Source of the DNA: Phycisphaerales bacterium
Lineage (GTDB): Bacteria; Planctomycetota; Phycisphaerae; Phycisphaerales; SM1A02
Assembly (NCBI GenBank): GCA_007127615.1
Contig: SKZB01000202.1
Coordinates: 1-14,718 of the forward strand
Length of the DNA stretch: 14,718 nt
Direction: 5' to 3'
Shown here in pieces: positions 1-6,573 of this stretch; position 1 is the first letter of the stretch; every line of letters starts with the position of its first letter. The notes under the pieces were generated by a model. It did not search any database, was not told the origin of the DNA, and saw only the letters and a program-made list of their open reading frames with translations. The position numbers and the translations under genes were made by a program.

Positions 1-363
1 TTCCCTGATTCCGTCCTGCGGGCCGCGGTTGATGCGGAGACCGGCGTGGTGCCCGCGCCGGAGTTGCAGCGCGCCTGGATGGGAGGAGATCAACTTGCCC
101 GCAGAACGATCGATCGCATGACCGCCGCGCTCGGCGTGGCGATTGCGAATACGGTGACGCTGCTCGCCCTGGACCGCGTGGTGATCGGCGGCGGCGTCAC
201 CGAAGCGCTGGGTGAGCCGTTTCTCGATGCCATTCGCGCGGTGTTTGATGAGAATGTCTTCCCGGCACGCGGCCGCTCATGCTCGCTGAGTATGACGAAG
301 CTTGAAGCGGATGCGGGGCTGATCGGTGCGGCGCTGCTCGCGCGGACGGAGGGCGGGCCGTGA
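1..363 (+). CDS. ROK-family sugar kinase/regulator, C-terminal part
   Basis: The reading frame is open from the first base and ends at TGA 361-363, leaving about 120 C-terminal residues. They contain the ROK C-terminal pattern: an alanine-rich helix, then a hydrophobic strand running into VIGGGV, then a helix (EALGEPFLDAIRAVF), and near the end AGLIGAALLA. ROK proteins are cytoplasmic ATP-dependent sugar kinases (glucokinase, N-acetylglucosamine or N-acetylmannosamine kinase) or NagC-like repressors. The ATP-binding N-terminus and the zinc/sugar motif lie outside the window, so kinase and regulator cannot be separated; a glucokinase-like enzyme is my guess. The gene converges on the ABC ATPase ending at 415, with only 51 bp between the stops and no clear terminator hairpin there. 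Confidence 0.8.
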   Translation, partial: FPDSVLRAAVDAETGVVPAPELQRAWMGGDQLARRTIDRMTAALGVAIANTVTLLALDRVVIGGGVTEALGEPFLDAIRAVFDENVFPARGRSCSLSMTKLEADAGLIGAALLARTEGGP

Positions 364-414
364 AGAGTGAACCGCGTTGGCCGGCCGCCGAGCGTTCGTC
401 GTTCGCGCCGGCGA

Positions 415-1176
415 TCAGTCGATCGTGATGACTCGTCCCCGGCTGAGCTCGACGATCCGGTCGGCGCGGCCGGCAATCGAACGATCGTGGGTGACCATGA
501 CGATGGTGAGCCCGGCGCGATGCTGTTCGGCGAGCAGATCGAGAATCTCCCCGCCGGTATTCTCATCGAGATTGCCGGTCGGTTCGTCCGCGAGGAGGAC
601 GCGCGGCTGATTCATCAACGCGCGGGCAATCGCGACCCGCTGCCGTTCCCCGCCGGAAAGCTCCTGCGGGCGGTGTTTGAGTCGATCGCCCAGGCCGAAA
701 CTCTGAAGCAACGCTTCCGCACGCCGGTGAATCTCAGGGCGCTTGGCGTGGTAACTGAACCGGGTCAGCCCGACCAGCGCGGGGATGAACGTGTTCTCCA
801 ATACGTTCAGCTCCGGCAGCAGGTGGTAGAACTGAAAAACAAAGCCGACCGTTCGGTTGCGATACCGATTGCGCTGTGAACGCGTGCGGCGGTTGATCGG
901 CTCACCTTCGAAGAAAATCTCCCCCCGGCCCGGATCGGATTGATCGAGATCGCCCAGCAGGTGCAGGAGCGTGCTCTTGCCGCAGCCGGACGCGCCGAGC
1001 ACTGCGATCCATTCGCCCTGCCTGACATCCATCGACGCGCCTTTCAACACGGGAACGTCCACACGTCCCATGCGGTAGGTCTTGTGCACCTCGTGCGCCC
1101 GGAGGATGAAGTCCGCACCGGTCGGCGGGGTGGGCGGGGCGGCTGTCGTCGGGGTGGTGCGGCTCGGTTCACTCAT
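415..1176 (-). CDS. lolD: LolD-type ABC transporter ATP-binding protein
   Basis: A 253-residue ABC ATPase. Visible motifs are Walker A GASGCGKST (61-69), Q-loop Gln115 within FVFQFYHLLPELNVLEN, signature LSGGERQR (173-180), Walker B VLLADEP with catalytic Glu198, and the H-loop His230. The FYHLLPELNVLEN stretch after the Q-loop is typical of the LolD/MacB/FtsE branch, which powers FtsX-type permeases rather than importers. The first 20 residues form a Pro/Thr-rich tail. I chose the ATG at 1176 because it overlaps the stop of the upstream permease by 8 nt (TATGAGTGA) and matches family length; an upstream in-frame extension would run inside the permease gene. With that permease it probably extracts lipoproteins from the inner membrane. 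A MacB-like or other export role is possible, since no LolA or LolB is visible nearby. Confidence 0.87.
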   Translation of the reverse strand: MSEPSRTTPTTAAPPTPPTGADFILRAHEVHKTYRMGRVDVPVLKGASMDVRQGEWIAVLGASGCGKSTLLHLLGDLDQSDPGRGEIFFEGEPINRRTRSQRNRYRNRTVGFVFQFYHLLPELNVLENTFIPALVGLTRFSYHAKRPEIHRRAEALLQSFGLGDRLKHRPQELSGGERQRVAIARALMNQPRVLLADEPTGNLDENTGGEILDLLAEQHRAGLTIVMVTHDRSIAGRADRIVELSRGRVITID

Positions 1177-2803
1177 AGCGCAGCGCCTCCACCGGATCGG
1201 TGTCCGCCGCCTTCGCGGCGGGAATGAACGCGCCGAGCACGCTGAACACGATCGCACCGATCATCGTGACGATCGCGTTGGGCACATCGAGCGTGTTGGG
1301 GATCGCATCGAAGTAGTACACGGTCGGATCCCAGACCAGCGTACCACGATGAAGGAGCAGAATGACGCCGAGCCCGAACATGGCGATCGTGCCCAGCGAC
1401 CACAGCACAATCGGCAGCATGCGCTCGCGGCGTGCCGCGAGGATGGTCATCATGAGCGAGACGACCGCGAACCCGAAAGCGGTGAGCCACGACCAGACCG
1501 GCGCATCGCGCCCGATCGCGTCGTGAATGGTATTGACATTGCGGACGATCAGGAAGGCGAGGATGAGCCCGACCACCGATCCGAGCACGCCGATCACCAG
1601 TCCGTAGCGGAGGAAGATGAGTGAGATGCCGATGCGCGAACATCCGACGGAGCGCAGAATGCCGATGTCGCGGGTCTTTTCGTGAACGATCGCCCAGAAG
1701 ATGGTCAGGACCAGTGCCGCGCAGACCACGTAGACGATCGAGAAGAGGATCCGCATGAGATCGCGTTCCTTCTCCACCGGGCCGATGAAGCGCGCCTGGA
1801 CCTGTTCCCACGTGCGGATGGACAGGCCGAACTCTCTCGCGGGCGGCATGACGAAAAGGTCATCCCGTTCCGCGTATTCCATCACCCACTCGTCGTACAG
1901 ACGAATCACACGGTCCCGGAGCCGGTCGGGGCTTACCCCGTCCGCAGCGCGGATCAGGATTTTGCTCACCCGCGCCGGGTCGGCGCCGATCACCGTAAAC
2001 GGATCGTCGGGATCCACGAGTTCCGCTTCATCCAGATGAAGCATGCGCTGGCCGACCTCCAGCGGGATCTTCACTCGAACATCATCGATCTGGAACACGC
2101 CGGAGACGAACTCGTTGACGACGGGGAAGATGAAGCTTTCCGGTTCGACCTGTCCGCCGACGGTGCGACTGGGGATCGTTACCAGCGTGACATCGAAAGC
2201 CGGCATCCACCAGTAGCCATCACCCATCGGGTGGTAGCCGCCTTCGGGCATCCGCTCGTTGGCCTTCGAGACGTGCATGCCGAGCACAATGCCGGGCCGA
2301 TCCGAACGGCTGTCGCGGAGCGCCAGTCCGTCCTTCAGAACCTGTGGCGTAAGCTGGCGTCGAAGGTCCCACACCGGCGCGGTCCGGCGCTCATGATCGT
2401 CCAACTCGCGCCAGTAAAGCGTGTCGGCGAAGCCGGTGACCCGCGCGAAGCTCTCCGGCTCAATCCCCCAGAACTGAACGTACTCCGATTGCTTGTTGTC
2501 GCCCTGCGGGTAGGGCATCTGCAGCATCCCGAAGCTGTCCACCAATGGGGAAGCCGCCTCGCTTTCATCGAGGGCTTCGATGCGTTCGATCAGGTCCTCG
2601 TAGTACGGAATCCCCTCCACCGCGAGTTCGATCACCACATCACCCATCAGCGTGCGGCCCGAATCCCGGACCATATCCAGAAACCCGGACATGACCGAGA
2701 CGACGATCATCACCAGCGCCGCGCACAACGCCACCGCCCCGACCGCAATGAGCGGAATCACACGGGAGGTCAGGTAGCGGTTCGTGAGGACAACGTGGTA
2801 CAT
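1169..2803 (-). CDS. LolC/E-type ABC transporter permease (FtsX family)
   Basis: A 544-residue inner-membrane permease partnering the LolD-type ATPase. Layout: transmembrane helix 1 (about 15-40), a large periplasmic domain (about 45-345), then the FtsX domain with helices near 351-373, 393-420, 436-456, 463-484 and 508-530. The cytoplasmic coupling segment HEKTRDIGILRSVGCSR (374-390) and the ending PAAKAADTDPVEALRYE are hallmarks of LolC/LolE. Canonical LolC/E proteins have four membrane helices; this one appears to have six because of an insertion at about 433-487. The start at 2803 puts the short N-terminus directly before helix 1; a longer in-frame ORF reaches 2911, but its extra residues look like translated intergenic sequence. 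It lies 134 bp downstream of nnrE in the same direction, so read-through from nnrE is possible. LolC versus LolE cannot be decided, and a single protein may serve both roles as a homodimer. Confidence 0.85.
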   Translation of the reverse strand: MYHVVLTNRYLTSRVIPLIAVGAVALCAALVMIVVSVMSGFLDMVRDSGRTLMGDVVIELAVEGIPYYEDLIERIEALDESEAASPLVDSFGMLQMPYPQGDNKQSEYVQFWGIEPESFARVTGFADTLYWRELDDHERRTAPVWDLRRQLTPQVLKDGLALRDSRSDRPGIVLGMHVSKANERMPEGGYHPMGDGYWWMPAFDVTLVTIPSRTVGGQVEPESFIFPVVNEFVSGVFQIDDVRVKIPLEVGQRMLHLDEAELVDPDDPFTVIGADPARVSKILIRAADGVSPDRLRDRVIRLYDEWVMEYAERDDLFVMPPAREFGLSIRTWEQVQARFIGPVEKERDLMRILFSIVYVVCAALVLTIFWAIVHEKTRDIGILRSVGCSRIGISLIFLRYGLVIGVLGSVVGLILAFLIVRNVNTIHDAIGRDAPVWSWLTAFGFAVVSLMMTILAARRERMLPIVLWSLGTIAMFGLGVILLLHRGTLVWDPTVYYFDAIPNTLDVPNAIVTMIGAIVFSVLGAFIPAAKAADTDPVEALRYE

Positions 2804-2937
2804 GCTTTGGCGGGAGCCTGGACGCGGATGATAAGGGAAACCGGACCCGGACGGGAGACGCGCAACGTGTGGCCCGGTCCGCCATCGTGACCCGTCGGTT
2901 TCATCGGCCATCCCGGCGGATCAACGGGAAACTCGGC

Positions 2938-3705
2938 TCAGGTGTCGATCGAGGCGGCCACTTCGCCCAGCGGCCGGCCGAACCGTTCAATCAACTCGCG
3001 CGGGGCTCCGATCTCCGCCACAAAGAGGCGACCGGCGCAGGTGCGCCCCCGTTCCGTCAGCAACCCCGGCTTGATCCCGGCGAAGGTGACCGTCGCTTCG
3101 GCCCGCACCGCCCCGCCCGGAACCTCGCCGCGCTGGGCATCGAGGCCGGACGGGCAGTCCACCGCGACCACCCGGCCGCCGCACGCATTGATCCATCCGA
3201 TCGCGCGGGCCGGATCGCCCTCGACGGGCCGGTCCAGCCCCGTCCCGAAGATGGCGTCGATCACCAGATCACCCGGCGCGACGTGCTCGGGCGCTTCGTC
3301 AAGTGAGATGATCGGCAGCTTCATCGCCCGGCAGATCGCGGCGTTCGTGGCGGCATCGCCGGGTTCGCGCGGCGGCTTCAGCGCGATGATCGTGACCGAT
3401 CGGCCGTCATTGTGCAGATGCCGGGCCGCGGCGTAGCCGTCCCCGCCGTTATTGCCCCCGCCGCAGACGACCCAGATGCGATCGGCGCGACGGTCCGGAT
3501 CGAGCCGCTCGAGAATCACCCGGCTGAGATTGATCGAGGCGTTCTCCATGAGGATGAGTCCCGGCAGGTGATACGCCGCTTCCGCCCGGCGGTCGATTTC
3601 CCGTGATTCGTCCCGGCCGATGAGCCGCAGGGAGCGGGCGTCCGGGGCGGTGAGATGATCGAGATCATTGAGACTATTGAGATCATGGGGGACTTCGATA
3701 TACAT
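2938..3705 (-). CDS. nnrE: NAD(P)H-hydrate epimerase (YjeF N-terminal type)
   Basis: A 255-residue cytoplasmic repair enzyme that interconverts the R and S epimers of damaged NADHX/NADPHX so that the S-specific dehydratase can restore NAD(P)H. Diagnostic motifs are LILMENA (50-56), CGGGNNGGDGYAAARHL (81-97, Rossmann-type nucleotide loop), VIDAIFGTGL with Asp150, and VDCPSGLDA (182-190). Only the epimerase domain is present; the ADP/ATP-dependent dehydratase domain (NnrD), often fused to it, is absent, so that activity must be encoded elsewhere. The ATG at 3705 has no Shine-Dalgarno but lies exactly 6 nt after a TACACT hexamer, which suggests a leaderless transcript. Residues 8-19 are encoded by an imperfect 9-bp tandem repeat. 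The gene is divergent from the glycosyltransferase at 3801, with 95 bp between the starts. Confidence 0.9.
   Translation of the reverse strand: MYIEVPHDLNSLNDLDHLTAPDARSLRLIGRDESREIDRRAEAAYHLPGLILMENASINLSRVILERLDPDRRADRIWVVCGGGNNGGDGYAAARHLHNDGRSVTIIALKPPREPGDAATNAAICRAMKLPIISLDEAPEHVAPGDLVIDAIFGTGLDRPVEGDPARAIGWINACGGRVVAVDCPSGLDAQRGEVPGGAVRAEATVTFAGIKPGLLTERGRTCAGRLFVAEIGAPRELIERFGRPLGEVAASIDT
3649..3684 (-). repeat. Four imperfect 9-bp tandem units in the nnrE 5' coding region
   Basis: On the minus strand the units read GATCTCAAT, AGTCTCAAT, GATCTCGAT, CATCTCACC. They encode DLN, SLN, DLD and HLT in the N-terminal extension ahead of the conserved epimerase fold. The 9-bp period keeps frame, so copy-number change would alter length without breaking the protein. 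Confidence 0.6.
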
Positions 3706-3711
3706 ACGGAA

Positions 3712-3717
3712 AGTGTA
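3712..3717 (-). promoter_or_regulatory. Candidate -10 element TACACT for leaderless nnrE
   Basis: TACACT on the minus strand is followed by 6 nt (ttccgt) and then the nnrE ATG. If it is a -10 hexamer, transcription would start at or next to the A of the start codon. No convincing -35 is visible 16-18 bp upstream. The same arrangement occurs before surE, which strengthens the call. Confidence 0.45.
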
Positions 3718-3755
3718 TCGCGCCCGGTGGTCCGGAACTCGATCGTACGCCCCGT

Positions 3756-3761
3756 TACACT
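3756..3761 (+). promoter_or_regulatory. Candidate -10 element TACACT upstream of the glycosyltransferase
   Basis: The same hexamer as before nnrE and surE, on the plus strand 39 nt before the glycosyltransferase ATG. It predicts a start near 3768 and a leader of about 33 nt. A GGAG (3782-3785) lies in that leader but 15 nt from the ATG. No good -35 is seen. Confidence 0.3.
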
Positions 3762-3800
3762 GCCCGCACCGAGAACCCAATTCGGAGTCGACCTGTCCTG

Positions 3801-5003
3801 ATGGAACTGCTCGCCTGGATATTCCTGGTGCCGCTGGCGCTCGTGGCGGTGTACTGGACCATCGTCTGGATCCGCGTGGAGCGCATCGTTCGTGACCGGC
3901 CGACGGTCCGCGCGGGGCTGGCAATCGATGCTCCGAAGGAGGGCTGGCCGGCCGTTTCGATCGTGATCCCGGCCCACAACGAGGAGCGCGTGATCGATGC
4001 CTGCTGCACCTCGCTTCGGAAACAGAACTATCCGTCGTATGAAGTGATCTTCGTCCTGGATCGCTGCACCGACCGCACGCGCGAGATCGTGGCCCGGCAC
4101 GCCGCGGAAGATGAACGCATCCGGTTCATCGAAATCGACCACTGTCCCGATGATTGGGCGGGCAAGTGCAACGCGGCCCGCCACGGCGCGGAGGTCGCCA
4201 CCGGCGAGTGGCTGCTTTTTACCGATGCGGACACCGAGTTCGATCCCGATCTGATCCGGGCGGCCGTGGCGATCGCGCGCGAGCAGAAAGCGTCGCTGTT
4301 CAGTCTGCTCAGCTCGCTGACGTACGACGAAAAGCACGAGCGGATCGCTCAGCCGGTGGCGGGGATGACGCTGGTGCGGATGTATCCCTTTCAGCGCAGC
4401 CGCTCGAAGAAACCCGTACGGCCTTTTGCGAACGGCCAGTTCATGCTCTTCGACCGCACGTGGTACGAAAGAGTCGGCGGGCACGCGGCCGTGAAGGACG
4501 ATCTGCTGGAAGATCTCGCCCTGGCGCGGCTGGTGCAGCGGCGGGGCGGTCGGGCGGTGACGTACCTGGCCGATCAGATGTTGCGCTGCTCGATGTACGA
4601 CTCCATGGACGCCTTGCGCAACGGATGGAAGCGCATCTTTATCGAAGCGTGTCGCCGCAAGCCCGCCCGGCTCAAGCAGAACGCCTGGCGCGTGATCGGT
4701 GGGGGGGTCGGCGTGCCCGTTCTGCAGGGCTTCGCGCTGCTTGCGGTGGTGCTCCTGGCGTGGGTCGGCGAATTCGCCTGGGTGGGCGTGCTGCTGATCA
4801 CGTTTTCGGCCGGTCTGATCGTCCAGACCATTGCGCTCACCCGGATCTACCGGTTGAGCGGCGTGCCGTTCAGCGCGATCGCGCATTACCCGCGGGGCTG
4901 CTGGATCATCGGTCGGGCGATGCTCGAGGGGGCGCACGATCTCGAAGCGCGGCGGCCGATCCGGTGGGGCGGCCGCGAGTACATCCTCGAGCCGAGAAGG
5001 TGA
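3801..5003 (+). CDS. Membrane-anchored family 2 glycosyltransferase
   Basis: A 400-residue inner-membrane protein. A transmembrane helix (about 2-24) leads into a GT-A catalytic domain: VSIVIPAHNEE (52-62), VLDRCTDRT (85-93), the DxD metal/nucleotide-sugar motif at Asp142-Ala-Asp144 within LLFTDADTEF, then NGQ (211-213), and Glu237-Asp238 in the acceptor-site EDLALARLV. Two further helices (about 298-320 and 325-346) and a short basic tail complete it. This topology matches family 2 enzymes that glycosylate lipid or polyprenoid acceptors on the cytoplasmic face, such as the HpnB and CrtQ types. The acceptor cannot be read from sequence, and no hopanoid, carotenoid or capsule genes are adjacent. 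The ATG at 3801 is directly followed by the hydrophobic helix, which supports the start. surE begins 100 bp downstream. Confidence 0.85.
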   Translation: MELLAWIFLVPLALVAVYWTIVWIRVERIVRDRPTVRAGLAIDAPKEGWPAVSIVIPAHNEERVIDACCTSLRKQNYPSYEVIFVLDRCTDRTREIVARHAAEDERIRFIEIDHCPDDWAGKCNAARHGAEVATGEWLLFTDADTEFDPDLIRAAVAIAREQKASLFSLLSSLTYDEKHERIAQPVAGMTLVRMYPFQRSRSKKPVRPFANGQFMLFDRTWYERVGGHAAVKDDLLEDLALARLVQRRGGRAVTYLADQMLRCSMYDSMDALRNGWKRIFIEACRRKPARLKQNAWRVIGGGVGVPVLQGFALLAVVLLAWVGEFAWVGVLLITFSAGLIVQTIALTRIYRLSGVPFSAIAHYPRGCWIIGRAMLEGAHDLEARRPIRWGGREYILEPRR

Positions 5004-5091
5004 ACCCGAAATGGGGGCATTCATCACGCACGTCGTCCCTGGAAAGGGGAGGATTCCGTGGTCGCCGCCGACACGTTCGGGTGAATCGCCC

Positions 5092-5097
5092 TACACT
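5092..5097 (+). promoter_or_regulatory. Candidate -10 element TACACT for leaderless surE
   Basis: TACACT is followed by CCGAGC and then the surE ATG at 5104, the same 6-nt spacing as in nnrE. A weak -35-like CCGACA lies at 5068-5073 with an 18-bp spacer. No Shine-Dalgarno precedes the ATG; the purine-rich GGGGAGG around 5046-5052 is about 50 nt away and too distant to serve it. Confidence 0.45.
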
Positions 5098-5103
5098 CCG
5101 AGC

Positions 5104-5934
5104 ATGACCGATCGACCTCTGCGCATCCTGCTGACCAACGACGACGGGATCGATGCGCCGGGCATCGAGGCGCTCTACGACGCGCTCGAAGGCCTCGGCG
5201 AGATCGTGCCCATCGCGCCCCGGACGGTTCAGTCCGCCACCAGCCACGGCATTACGTTTCATGAGCCGCTGATGGTCGAGGATGTCGTCGTCAACGAGCG
5301 CATGAAAGGAACGGCGGTGGAAGGCCGACCCGCCGATTGTGTGAAGCTCGCGCTGCGCGCGATCTGGCAGGAACGCTTCGGCGAGGGATCGCGGCCGGAT
5401 ATCACGATCAGCGGCATGAACACCGGTGCGAACGTCGGCATCAACGTGATCTATTCCGGCACCGTCGCCGCGGCGGTCGAGTCGGCGTTTCTCGGCGTGC
5501 CCGCGATCGCGGTGAGTCTGCATATCGGCGAGCTGGCGAAAACGCGCTACGCCCACGCCGCCGCCCACGCCCGCCGCGCGATCGACAGTGTGCTCGAACA
5601 CCGGCTGGACCGTCACAGCGTGATCAACATCAACGTGCCCCGCACCGAGTCGGATGACACGCCCATGCCGCGGATGCGGGTCGTGGCGATGAACACGGCG
5701 CCGGGTGCCGACGGGTACGAGAAACGCTACAGCCCTTACGGCAAACTCTACTACTGGGCGAGTGGGAACGGCATGCAGTTCACACACACCGCTCCGGAAT
5801 CGGATGTCGAAGCGCTGCTCGAAGGGTGCATCACGATCACGCCGCTGACCTACAACCTGAGCGACCATCCGCGGCTGCAGACCTGGCACGATCGGTTGGT
5901 ATCGACCGCACCGGATCTGATGCAGCCGTCCTGA
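5104..5934 (+). CDS. surE: 5'/3'-nucleotidase SurE
   Basis: A 276-residue cytoplasmic metal-dependent phosphatase that removes phosphate from nucleoside monophosphates and is linked to stationary-phase survival and nucleotide pool control. The N-terminus ILLTNDDGIDAPGI gives the metal ligands Asp13 and Asp14. Ser44 in APRTVQSATSHGIT and Asn106 in ITISGMNTGANVG occupy the other ligand positions known for the family. GRPADCVKLAL (75-84) and YSGTVAAAVES (117-127) are also typical. The length is normal to slightly long. A longer in-frame ORF begins at 5011, but I chose 5104 because family homology starts there and because TACACT sits exactly 6 nt upstream. A promoter for the following small gene lies 17 nt after the stop. 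Confidence 0.93.
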   Translation: MTDRPLRILLTNDDGIDAPGIEALYDALEGLGEIVPIAPRTVQSATSHGITFHEPLMVEDVVVNERMKGTAVEGRPADCVKLALRAIWQERFGEGSRPDITISGMNTGANVGINVIYSGTVAAAVESAFLGVPAIAVSLHIGELAKTRYAHAAAHARRAIDSVLEHRLDRHSVININVPRTESDDTPMPRMRVVAMNTAPGADGYEKRYSPYGKLYYWASGNGMQFTHTAPESDVEALLEGCITITPLTYNLSDHPRLQTWHDRLVSTAPDLMQPS

Positions 5935-5950
5935 TCCGACAAATTCGCTG

Positions 5951-5978
5951 TTGACTCCCGGATTCTGTGGTCGATAAT
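5951..5978 (+). promoter_or_regulatory. Sigma70-type promoter (TTGACT-N16-GATAAT)
   Basis: TTGACT (5951-5956) and GATAAT (5973-5978) each match the consensus hexamers at 5 of 6 positions, with a 16-bp spacer. The predicted start is near 5985. It would transcribe the small gene at 6222 through a leader of about 235 nt. It is the best-looking promoter in the window. Confidence 0.55.
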
Positions 5979-5999
5979 CAGGGTACGGGCAGGTGAGGC

Positions 6000-6170
6000 A
6001 TGCGTTGTGCGTCACCACCACCGACCGAGGAGACCGGCGTGCAGCTCGTCCTGCCGCAATGTGGTCCGGGGGTCGTTTCCGCGGGTTCTAATGACCAAGT
6101 GATCGCTGCGCCAAAATCCGAGCCGCCATCGGTGCGTTCGGTCGGGTTTTTCGTGCCGAGGTGGTCTTGA
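6000..6170 (+). CDS. Possible 56-residue small ORF in the leader of the 6222 gene
   Basis: ATG at 6000 opens a frame of 56 codons ending at TGA 6168-6170. It lies about 15 nt after the predicted transcription start and has an AGGTGAGG purine run immediately upstream, although the spacing to the ATG is tight. The product would be Pro- and Val-rich, with two cysteines, no membrane segment and no family I recognise. It could be a leader peptide, an unrelated small gene or a chance open frame in GC-rich DNA. Codon use is not clearly distinctive, so confidence is low. Confidence 0.22.
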   Translation: MRCASPPPTEETGVQLVLPQCGPGVVSAGSNDQVIAAPKSEPPSVRSVGFFVPRWS

Positions 6171-6206
6171 ACCGTCTTCTCAACCCCTTCCCATTTCTCA
6201 GTTCTC

Positions 6207-6213
6207 AGAAGGA
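6207..6213 (+). promoter_or_regulatory. Shine-Dalgarno AGAAGGA fixing the start at 6222
   Basis: AGAAGGA ends 8 nt before the ATG at 6222. It overlaps the alternative in-frame ATG at 6213, which it therefore cannot serve. A perfect tandem duplication of TTCTCAG (6195-6201, 6202-6208) runs into it. Confidence 0.6.
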
Positions 6214-6221
6214 TGCTTCCC

Positions 6222-6500
6222 ATGTTGACCGTAACTGACAAAGCCAAGGACGCCCTGACCGACGCCATCGATCAGATCGAGGAGCCGACACCGGAGAATG
6301 CCTGTTTCCGCATCATCCGCGGGCAGGACAACCAGCTCACGCTCTCGCTCGGCGTTCCGGATGACCAGGATGTCACCGTCGAGACTTCCGACCGCACGAT
6401 CCTGGCGATCTCGCCCGATATCGCCGAGGCGTGCGAAGACCGCACGCTGGACGTTTCGGAAGAAACCGAGGATGGCCGGTGCGTGCTGACGCTGACCTGA
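6222..6500 (+). CDS. Small acidic protein resembling the A-type Fe-S carrier (IscA/HesB) fold, without its cysteines
   Basis: A 92-residue cytoplasmic protein, strongly acidic. The N-terminus MLTVTDKAKDALTDAI followed by ACFRIIRG resembles the IscA/HesB/ErpA fold (LT.T..A...L followed by a G-R/K-I strand), and the length fits. The conserved cluster-binding cysteines of A-type carriers (one central Cys and a C-terminal Cys-Gly-Cys) are not present: its few cysteines are isolated. It is therefore unlikely to be a standard Fe-S carrier and may belong to the cysteine-free relatives of unknown function. The fold assignment rests on pattern resemblance only. The start is set by the AGAAGGA ribosome site. 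It has its own candidate promoter at 5951 and is followed by a strong hairpin at 6529. Confidence 0.7.
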   Translation: MLTVTDKAKDALTDAIDQIEEPTPENACFRIIRGQDNQLTLSLGVPDDQDVTVETSDRTILAISPDIAEACEDRTLDVSEETEDGRCVLTLT

Positions 6501-6528
6501 TCGGACGAGCCACCAACGGAAATCAGCG

Positions 6529-6558
6529 GCGGACGCCTCCCGTGATGGAGGCGTCCGC
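6529..6558 (+). terminator. Perfect 12-bp hairpin between the small gene and the importer ATPase
   Basis: GCGGACGCCTCC (6529-6540), a 6-nt loop CGTGAT, then the exact complement GGAGGCGTCCGC (6547-6558). It lies 28 nt after the stop of the small gene and can act as a terminator or RNA-stabilising stem. No U-run follows, so factor-independent termination may be weak. The right arm contains GGAGG (6547-6551), the only good ribosome-site sequence before the ATPase, so the hairpin could instead control translation of the importer. Confidence 0.5.
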
Positions 6559-6573
6559 TATGCTTTGGACATC

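Noticed and set aside
1682..2890. 402-codon plus-strand ORF across the permease gene
   Set aside because: It is antisense to a protein with clear LolC/E motifs; its translation is His/Arg/Asp-rich without domain logic, typical of the complementary strand of GC-rich genes.
3516..5027. 503-codon minus-strand ORF over nnrE and the glycosyltransferase
   Set aside because: It spans two well-supported genes and the divergent promoter region between them; the product is low-complexity and matches nothing recognisable.
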